In this document: positions 1 through 6,240 of the stretch, one piece after another
Numbering within the stretch: the first letter of the stretch is position 1
Layout: each line of letters starts with the position of its first letter
Made by a program: the position numbers and the translations under genes
NCBI GenBank assembly: GCA_002348185.1
Contig: DDYW01000026.1
Coordinates: forward strand, 1-19,835
Direction: 5' to 3'
DNA from: Candidatus Hydrogenedentes bacterium UBA2224
GTDB lineage: Bacteria > Hydrogenedentota > Hydrogenedentia > Hydrogenedentales > SLHB01
Length of the DNA stretch: 19,835 nucleotides
The notes under the pieces: model-generated
The model's database searches: none
Seen by the model: only the letters and a program-made list of their open reading frames with translations
What the model was told of the DNA's origin: nothing

Positions 1-43
1 CGGGGTGAATGCACACTGGGCCCCTTTCACATGCACGTCTCAT

Positions 44-74
44 GGCATTCATCCTCGAGAAAGAGATGAATGCC
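44..74. repeat. Perfect 10-bp inverted repeat in the leader of the first gene
   Basis: GGCATTCATC (44-53) is repeated as its exact reverse complement GATGAATGCC (65-74) around an 11-base spacer. The core TGAATGC also occurs at 6-12, so the motif is present three times in 70 bases. A separate 10-base palindrome, CAACATGTTG, sits at 84-93. No T-run follows the repeat, so an operator or other protein-binding site is more likely than an intrinsic terminator. The rest of 1-273 holds no credible gene and no convincing promoter hexamers. Confidence 0.45.
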
Positions 75-273
75 TTCCAAACACAACATGTTGCCCTAAT
101 TGTGGGGCAGTACACTAGCCTGTTAACGCCGCCATTTCCTCGCTTAATGGACCCCGTGAAGCCACATCCCCAAGTTTCGCGTGCATGACGCCTACTTCTC
201 TTCTATAATCAGAACTCACGTGGCTCCGCAGGGGATACCACACATCGTGAGCGTAGCGGAAGGATTTGAAATC

Positions 274-1470
274 ATGAAACGACAGTCACGCAGAGCGTTT
301 ATGCAAGCCACAGCGGCGTGTGCCGGTTTCGCCGGGCTGAACCGGCTGGCGGCCGCCGGGGAAGAGCCCATACAGGGGTTTGACGAGACGGCTACGACGA
401 CGCAGGAAAACGCCGTGTGGAAACCGGTGTCGGACCGGAAGATCCGGGTGGGCATCGTGGGATACGGGGTTTGCCGTTTCGGGGCGGCGTTCAGTTTCCA
501 GGATCATCCCAATGTCGAAGTGGCGGCAGTCAGCGACCTGTTCCCGGACCGGTGCAGCGAACTCGCCAAGGTCTGCCGGTGCGAGAAGACGTATCCCTCA
601 CTCGAGGAACTGGTCAAGGATGACAGCATTGAGGCCGTTTTTGTCGCAACCGATGCGCCGAGCCATCCCCGGCACTGCATCACCGTGCTGGAGCACGGCA
701 AACACGTGGCCTCGGCCGTGCCCGCGGTGTTCGGTTCGCTGGAAGACGCCGACCGCCTTCTCGAGGCCGTGAAGAAATCGGGCCTGAAATACATGATGTT
801 CGAGACGTCGGCGTTCCGTAACGACTGCTATGCCATGCGTCAGGTCTACCACGCTGGCGGATTCGGGCAGATGATCTATACGGAAGGCGAGTATTTCCAC
901 TATACCGATACGCCGATCGATTCCTACAAGAACTGGCGTCTGGGAGCGCCGCCGCAGTGGTATCCCACGCACGCCAACGCCTATTACACCTGTGTTACCG
1001 GCGGCACCTTCACGGATGTATCCTGCCTGGGCATGCCCAGCACGGCCGACCGGTTCCAGCCCGGGAGCAACGCCTACAACAACCGCTTTGGCACGGAGGT
1101 CGCCCTGTATCAGACCAGCGAAGGCGGTATGGCGCGCATGGTGGAAAGCCGCGACATTCCCGGCTCGCACGGCGAGGTGGGGCGCGTGCGCGGCCAGAAG
1201 GGTTCGATGTTCGACATGACTTATGACGGGCTTGTGGACATATCGAGCGTCACGCTGGCGAAACCGCCGCTGCCTCCCAACGTAGACGCGGGCGGGCACG
1301 GGGGCTCGCACGGGTACCTGTGCGAGGAGTTCGTTACCGCGATTCTTCAGGACCGCAAACCGCTGGTGGACATCGCCGCCGCGCTGAATACCACCGTGCC
1401 GGGCATTGTGGCGCATCAGTCGGCCCTGAAAGACGGCGAGCGTATGAAGGTGCCGCAATACAGTCTGTAA
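274..1470 (+). CDS. Tat-exported Gfo/Idh/MocA family protein, GH109-like
   Basis: A 398-residue NAD(P)-dependent oxidoreductase-fold protein. The start at 274 is chosen because GGAAGG (258-263) lies 10 bases upstream and because the protein then opens with a twin-arginine signal (QSRRAFMQ) and a hydrophobic stretch ending near an Ala-Ala-Ala-Gly site; an in-frame ATG at 181 would bury this signal. The Rossmann motif GIVGYG is at residues 60-65. The usual Glu-Lys-Pro of the family reads A-V-P here (KHVASAVPA, 143-151), and YPTH is at 230-233. The V-P-A form and the YPTH motif recall GH109 glycosidases, which use NAD in a redox-assisted hydrolysis. It could equally be a plain sugar dehydrogenase, since the substrate cannot be read from sequence. 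It probably acts in the periplasm with bound cofactor, as is typical of Tat clients. Confidence 0.85.
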   Translation: MKRQSRRAFMQATAACAGFAGLNRLAAAGEEPIQGFDETATTTQENAVWKPVSDRKIRVGIVGYGVCRFGAAFSFQDHPNVEVAAVSDLFPDRCSELAKVCRCEKTYPSLEELVKDDSIEAVFVATDAPSHPRHCITVLEHGKHVASAVPAVFGSLEDADRLLEAVKKSGLKYMMFETSAFRNDCYAMRQVYHAGGFGQMIYTEGEYFHYTDTPIDSYKNWRLGAPPQWYPTHANAYYTCVTGGTFTDVSCLGMPSTADRFQPGSNAYNNRFGTEVALYQTSEGGMARMVESRDIPGSHGEVGRVRGQKGSMFDMTYDGLVDISSVTLAKPPLPPNVDAGGHGGSHGYLCEEFVTAILQDRKPLVDIAAALNTTVPGIVAHQSALKDGERMKVPQYSL

Positions 1471-1572
1471 GCACGGGGGCCGGGCGTTCGAGGACCTGCT
1501 TGTTTGAATGAGTAGTTGGCTTCTGGTTAACTCAGGCGGACAGGACGCCAGCTTGTCCGGGGAAGGAGGCTG

Positions 1573-2919
1573 ATGCTGGTTGAGGACGTTCTGACGCCGG
1601 AGCGGAGCCTGGTGCTTCGTTCACGAAGCAAGCGGGCCGCGCTGCGGGTCCTGGTGAGCGCGGTGTGCCGGCAGCTTCCCGCGCTTTCGGCGGACGAGGT
1701 CCTCGAACGCATTGAAGCCCGTGAACGCGAAATCAGCACCTTGATTGCGCCGGGCATCGCCCTGCCGCATGCGCGGCTGCCGGAGCTTCAAGAACCCGTG
1801 CTGGCGGTGGGGTTGCACACACGCGGCCTGCCCTGGCAGTCCGTTTCGCCGGAACGGGCGAACCTGATCGTTCTGGTGCTTGGCGCGGAGCGGGATCCGG
1901 GGCAGCACATTCACCTTCTGGCCGAGATCGCGCGCTTGCTCGAAAACGAGGCCAGGTTGAAGGCCCTGCTGGCAGCCCGGACGCCAAGGGCGCTGTATGA
2001 GGCGTTCTGCGAGCCGGAACCCGTGGTGCGCAAGGAACGCGTCACCCGCAAAGACCGTGTGCCCCGGGGACTTCTGGCGCATGCGGCGGAGCTGGCAAAG
2101 GACATTGCGCGGTCCTGCGTCCTGGTCCACGACGATGGCGACTTGAATCCGGAGTGGCTGAAGGTCTTCCCGGAAGACTTGCCGCTCGTCCTTTCGGCAC
2201 GCGACACGGGGAAATACCGGGAATTCGTGTCGCCGTTCCGCACGCTCCTTCAGGTGCCGTCAAAGGGACTGATCCCCAAGTATCGCGTCGAACTGGCGAT
2301 CATGCTGGCCATTTCGCAGGGGCTGCTCGAGCGCGATCGGATCGTTGTGAATGTCTATGGGGCGGGGGGCCTCGGAGGCCTGGACACGCTGTCGGTGGTG
2401 GATGTGGGGAAGACGTTCGCCAATGCGCCCTACCTGGGCAATGAGGTCTCCGGAGAAGATATTGACTACCAGGTGCTGAGCCACGTGTTGAACATCGCGC
2501 TCAGCCTGGCGGACGAGGGCCGCGAGGGCAAGCCGGTAGGCACGATTTTCGTGCTTGGGGATTCCGATGGCGTCGCGCAACGGTCGAGCCAGATCGTGAT
2601 CAATCCGTTCAAGGGGTATGCCGAAGACGAACGCAACGTGCTGGATCCCAGTCTCGAGGAGACGATCAAGGAGTTTGCCGCGATCGACGGGGCGTTTCTG
2701 ATCCGCGGCGACGGCGTCATTGTGGCGGCGGGCGCCTGCCTCCACACGGATCCGCAAAACGCAAGCCTGGCGTCCGGTCTGGGCACCCGGCATGTGGCGG
2801 CGATGTCGATCACAGCGCACACGAAAGCCCTGAGCATTGTCATTTCACAGTCAACGGGCGCGGTTCGCATTTTCAAGAACGGGAAGGAAGTGCTGGTGCT
2901 CGAAAAGTCCGGTTCCTGA
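1573..2919 (+). CDS. EIIA-Ntr-like / PK-C-like / diadenylate cyclase (DAC) fusion
   Basis: A 448-residue cytoplasmic protein with three parts. Residues 1-150 match a PTS EIIA-type-2 (EIIA-Ntr-like) domain, with GIALPHAR carrying the phosphorylatable histidine H66 and the usual preceding R-E-x-x-S-T stretch. Residues about 170-300 resemble the pyruvate-kinase C-terminal-like domain found in archaeal-type cyclases (DacZ/CdaZ), including a glycine-rich loop at 263-269. Residues about 320-445 are a DAC domain, with D372-G373-A374 and R406-H407-V408 at the ATP-binding and catalytic positions. DAC domains condense two ATP into c-di-AMP. The third residue of the usual RHR motif is Val. AAGGAGG ends only three bases before the ATG, an unusually short spacing. 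The stop is 18 bases from the next gene, suggesting co-transcription with an M23-like peptidase. Domain calls are by motif; cyclase activity and control by phosphorylation are inferred. Confidence 0.85.
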   Translation: MLVEDVLTPERSLVLRSRSKRAALRVLVSAVCRQLPALSADEVLERIEAREREISTLIAPGIALPHARLPELQEPVLAVGLHTRGLPWQSVSPERANLIVLVLGAERDPGQHIHLLAEIARLLENEARLKALLAARTPRALYEAFCEPEPVVRKERVTRKDRVPRGLLAHAAELAKDIARSCVLVHDDGDLNPEWLKVFPEDLPLVLSARDTGKYREFVSPFRTLLQVPSKGLIPKYRVELAIMLAISQGLLERDRIVVNVYGAGGLGGLDTLSVVDVGKTFANAPYLGNEVSGEDIDYQVLSHVLNIALSLADEGREGKPVGTIFVLGDSDGVAQRSSQIVINPFKGYAEDERNVLDPSLEETIKEFAAIDGAFLIRGDGVIVAAGACLHTDPQNASLASGLGTRHVAAMSITAHTKALSIVISQSTGAVRIFKNGKEVLVLEKSGS

Positions 2920-2937
2920 GGCGCCGATGAAGGGCTA

Positions 2938-3987
2938 ATGGGAGACAGAAAGCGGCAGACTATGAAGCGTCGAGCATTTCTGAAAACGCTGCCGGCGATC
3001 ACCGCCCTGGCAGGCGCGGATAGAGCGCTGGGGCAGAACGCTCCGCCGGAGGCGTTGCCGAAGTCCGAACAAAGCGCCGGCCCCGCGCTTCACGAGAAAT
3101 CCGCGCTGCGGCTCAAAGCGAAGGATACCCTGACGGCGCTGGAGATGAATCGTGGCGAGGCGGTCGAGTTTGAGCTGAGGTCCGGGGATCTTGTGCGCAT
3201 CGAACTGGTAGCCACCAGCGCGCGCATCCTGCGCACAACGCTGAAAGAACTGAAGGTCGAGGAACACCGGGGACGCACGGATTACGCGTTTGACTGCGTC
3301 CTGCAAGTCAATGGCCGGGAACACCGGCTCGAACGCGAGGTGTCCACGCAACGGAGCTTCTATGAGCCGTGGGAGTTCGACGGCGTGCGGTTGTGGTTCG
3401 ATGCCGTTCAGGACATCTTCGAGTTTCTGCTGGAGGAACACGGGGAATGCCGTCCGCGCAAGCAGGCCCGTTTTGCGCTTCAGGATGCCGCGCTGGGCAT
3501 CTGTCCCGAAACACTTCATCCCTGGTGTCCGTTACCGGAGGGCGGGCTGAAGATCAGCGATTGTTACCGGGGGGAGGACTGCTGGCTTGGCGCGTACAAC
3601 GGCGCTTCCGCGCACGGGGGCCTGGACATCAATCACGCACCGGGAACGCCGCTGTGGGCGCCGTTCGACATCGACGACCAGTTCTATTTCAACAGCCTGA
3701 ACATGGGCCACAACAACAATCGCTGGCGGGGCATTCACCGGTGGCCCAACGGCGCCGAATGGATTATCCAGGCCCACCACATGACCGAGCTGATGGTCGA
3801 GGAACACACGGCGATCAGAAAGGGCGTCCAATTCGCCAAGGGGGCGGGTGTGCTGTCGGGCGGCGTCGACCACAGCCATTTCGTGTTCAAAGTCCATGAT
3901 TACGGCGAGACGATACACCTGGACCCGTGGATTCTGTTCTGGCAGATGTACCGGGACCGCGGCGCGAAAGAAACGAGTCCCGCATGA
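2938..3987 (+). CDS. Tat-exported M23 (LytM)-like metallopeptidase
   Basis: 349 residues. The N terminus carries a twin-arginine signal (MKRRAFLKTL, from residue 9) followed by a short hydrophobic core. An alternative start at 2962 gives the tighter signal peptide, but the GAAGGG at 2929-2934 favours 2938. The C-terminal half shows the zinc-site pattern of M23 endopeptidases: AHGGLDI with H226 and D230, a mid-domain AHH at 279-281, and HSHF with H312 and H314 (the HxH motif), plus a G-T-P-L-W-A-P stretch after the first motif. Family members cut peptide cross-links in cell-wall peptidoglycan. The first 200 residues are not recognised. The domain is divergent, so it could process another substrate or be a binding protein. 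It sits between the DAC fusion (18 bases) and the next gene (4-base overlap). Confidence 0.72.
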   Translation: MGDRKRQTMKRRAFLKTLPAITALAGADRALGQNAPPEALPKSEQSAGPALHEKSALRLKAKDTLTALEMNRGEAVEFELRSGDLVRIELVATSARILRTTLKELKVEEHRGRTDYAFDCVLQVNGREHRLEREVSTQRSFYEPWEFDGVRLWFDAVQDIFEFLLEEHGECRPRKQARFALQDAALGICPETLHPWCPLPEGGLKISDCYRGEDCWLGAYNGASAHGGLDINHAPGTPLWAPFDIDDQFYFNSLNMGHNNNRWRGIHRWPNGAEWIIQAHHMTELMVEEHTAIRKGVQFAKGAGVLSGGVDHSHFVFKVHDYGETIHLDPWILFWQMYRDRGAKETSPA

Positions 3988-5129
3988 GGGGCGCAGCGGC
4001 ATTTCTGCTGGGATGCGCCACGGCCGCGTGGGCATCGGCGGGCGTTGCGCCCGCGGCGCCCGAACCCGAGCGCGTCCTGGTCGGCGCGATCCGGTGGGAC
4101 GCCTGGCACGGTCCTGCTTCGGAGGTCGGGCTTATCGTCGAACGGACGCTCGCCCCGGCCCATTGGCATTACCGGCTTCCGTTTTTTGGCAGGGTGACCG
4201 GCGAGAATGCCGTGGAGGTTCGGGGCAATACGCAGGAGATTATGGACCAGGAGATCGCGTTCGCGCAGCGGGCCGGGCTGGATTACTGGGCCTTCGTGAT
4301 CTATCCGGAAGATAACGCCCTGAGTCTCGCCCTGAAGCTCTATCTGGCAAGCGAATACAAGCACCGGATCAACTTCTGCCTGAACCTGCAGGGAGGATGG
4401 GAAGGCGGCGGTGGCCGGGAGGCCTGGCCGGCGAAGGTCCGGCGCTATGTCGAATACTTCAAAGAAGCGTCGTACCAGTGTGTCCAGGGCCGGCGCCCCC
4501 TGGTCTACCTCTATTCCGTGGATGGACTGGTGGGGGAGGGCCGGTTCGCGTCGTGGGAGGAAGCGCGTTCCGCGTTTGATGAACTCCGCGCGAGGGCACA
4601 GGCCGCCGGCGCCGGTGATCCGTATATCGTCGCGCAGGGATGGTCGCCAGAGACTTTAAAAGAGCAGGCGGACACGCTGGGCCTGGACGCCATCGGCGCG
4701 TATGCGTCAAACGCGGGAGGCCTGGGCGCGCCTTATGCGGAACTCGCGTTCCACACCGAACGATGGTGGGACGCGTTCCGGGCCACGGGCTGTGACGTTG
4801 TGCCGCTTGTGAGCGCGGGCTGGGACATGCGGCCGCGGGTGGAGACGCCCGTGCCCTGGGTGAAGGGCGGGAATATCCAGGAGTATTACGAGGCGCCCAC
4901 AGCGGAAGAGTTGGGCGAACACCTGGAGAAGGCCGTCACCTGGTGCAGAAGGCGTCCGGGTTCCGCGAAGGCCCATACCGTGCTTATCTACGCCTGGAAC
5001 GAGTTCGACGAAGGCGGATGGATCTGCCCGACGTTGACGGAAGGGACGGCCAGACTGGATGCTATCGGGCGGACGCTGCGGGACCTCGGGGTCGGCTCGC
5101 CGCACGGGTCCCACGGAGTCCCGAAATGA
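3984..5129 (+). CDS. Exported WbsX/GH99-like protein
   Basis: 381 residues. The ATG at 3984 overlaps the previous stop (ATGA) and is followed by a clear Sec signal peptide with an Ala-rich end near residue 23; a longer in-frame start at 3927 would lie inside the upstream gene and hide the signal. The body resembles the WbsX/GH99-like (beta/alpha)8 group: an early I-R-W-D-A-W stretch, a D-Y-W-A-F-V-I-Y-P strand, and a late AWNEFDEGGW motif at 337-346 with E340 and E343 as candidate acid residues, followed by P-T-x-x-x-G. Relatives act on mannan-type glycans or are annotated as glycosyltransferase-associated. The exported location favours glycan binding or hydrolysis outside the cytoplasm. Specificity cannot be stated. 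Translational coupling with the M23-like gene is likely. Confidence 0.7.
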   Translation: MRGAAAFLLGCATAAWASAGVAPAAPEPERVLVGAIRWDAWHGPASEVGLIVERTLAPAHWHYRLPFFGRVTGENAVEVRGNTQEIMDQEIAFAQRAGLDYWAFVIYPEDNALSLALKLYLASEYKHRINFCLNLQGGWEGGGGREAWPAKVRRYVEYFKEASYQCVQGRRPLVYLYSVDGLVGEGRFASWEEARSAFDELRARAQAAGAGDPYIVAQGWSPETLKEQADTLGLDAIGAYASNAGGLGAPYAELAFHTERWWDAFRATGCDVVPLVSAGWDMRPRVETPVPWVKGGNIQEYYEAPTAEELGEHLEKAVTWCRRRPGSAKAHTVLIYAWNEFDEGGWICPTLTEGTARLDAIGRTLRDLGVGSPHGSHGVPK

Positions 5130-5300
5130 AGTCAGCGGCCGGTGTGCTCGCAAACGGGCGGACGTCAGGTGAGCCGCTTGGGCGGCCCGCCACGCGTCAT
5201 GCTATCATAAATGGCGTTTGCGGCAGGGGGTTCATCCACAAAGAAGAGATGCGGATCAGGCAAGGAAACAACAGCGGAACACGTGGGAGGCAACGGGCTC

Positions 5301-6152
5301 ATGCGTAACGTGATGATTCTCGTGGTGTTTGCGACGCTCGGGGGTGTGGGAGGCGCCGGCGCCGTCGAATCCGAGCCAGCGGCCAAGGACAGCGTGCAGG
5401 CGCAGATCATCCTGACGGTCTCCGAGGGGAAACGCCTCATCGCGAAAGCCGTGGCCGAGATGCCCGTCGTGAAGAAGGCCCTTCAGGACGGTATGGTCAT
5501 CATCGCCCGGGGTACGACCAATACCTATGTGGCCGAGGAACTGACGGGTCAGAAGATTGCGCACGGCGCGTACGTTATTGGATGGACCGGTCCCGCGAAG
5601 GGCGGCCAGGCGCCTGAACCGGGCGAACGCGTCGAGGACATCGTGCTGGTGAACGGGCAGGTGCAACCCGGTATGAGCATGGACGATGCCTTGAACGCGC
5701 TGAAGGTGGGCGATGTGGTCATCAAGGGCGCCAATGCCCTGGACCGGCAACACAAAACCGCGGGCGTGCTGATCGGCGGCGGCCCCAACAGCAGCGCCGG
5801 CTCAACCGGGAAGATCTATCCTGTTGTCGTGTCCCGGAAGGCGCATCTGGTCATTCCGATCGGGCTGGAGAAACAGGTGCAGGGAGAGGTGATCGACATT
5901 GCGAACAAGATGCGTGAACCGATCGAGAGCCTGAACGCCATCCCTTCGATGTTTCTGGTGACCGGGGATATCCTGACCGAAATTGAAGCCCTGGAACTCC
6001 TGACGGGGGCGTCGGTGTTTCAGGCGGCGGCCGGCGGGATTGGCGGGGCGGAGGGGTCTTCCCGGCTCATCTGCCGCGGAACCCGCGAACAGGTGGAAAA
6101 GGCGCTGGCCATTGCCGAATCGATTCAGGGCGAGCCGGCTTTTCTGGAATAG
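5301..6152 (+). CDS. Exported protein of unknown function
   Basis: 283 residues, not recognised. The start at 5301 has GGGAGG at 5285-5290 and gives a signal peptide with a hydrophobic core and an A-G-A end near residue 21. A longer in-frame start at 5211 lacks a better site. The mature part is a soluble mixed alpha/beta protein. Notable stretches are ARGTTNTYV (from residue 69), a VLVNGQVQPG segment, a glycine/serine-rich IGGGPNSSAGSTG loop, and a C-terminal AAAGGIGGAEGSSRL loop followed by a helix ending in IQGEP. The glycine-rich loops suggest nucleotide or phosphate binding, which would be odd for an exported protein. It lies 88 bases before the GH20-like gene and may be co-transcribed. 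A weak TATCAT at 5203-5208 is the only promoter-like sequence upstream. Confidence 0.8.
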   Translation: MRNVMILVVFATLGGVGGAGAVESEPAAKDSVQAQIILTVSEGKRLIAKAVAEMPVVKKALQDGMVIIARGTTNTYVAEELTGQKIAHGAYVIGWTGPAKGGQAPEPGERVEDIVLVNGQVQPGMSMDDALNALKVGDVVIKGANALDRQHKTAGVLIGGGPNSSAGSTGKIYPVVVSRKAHLVIPIGLEKQVQGEVIDIANKMREPIESLNAIPSMFLVTGDILTEIEALELLTGASVFQAAAGGIGGAEGSSRLICRGTREQVEKALAIAESIQGEPAFLE

Positions 6153-6240
6153 CTCCGAATTCGGTTGGCGCGCGTGTGCCGGCATCCTGAACGGCGTGTG
6201 TTCTTTCACTGACAGGCATGGAACCTCAGAGGTACTGCGT

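Noticed and set aside
598..1458. Long open frame on the - strand opposite the first oxidoreductase gene
   Set aside because: It is the antisense shadow of a clear family protein, is His/Arg-rich and has no motif or RBS.
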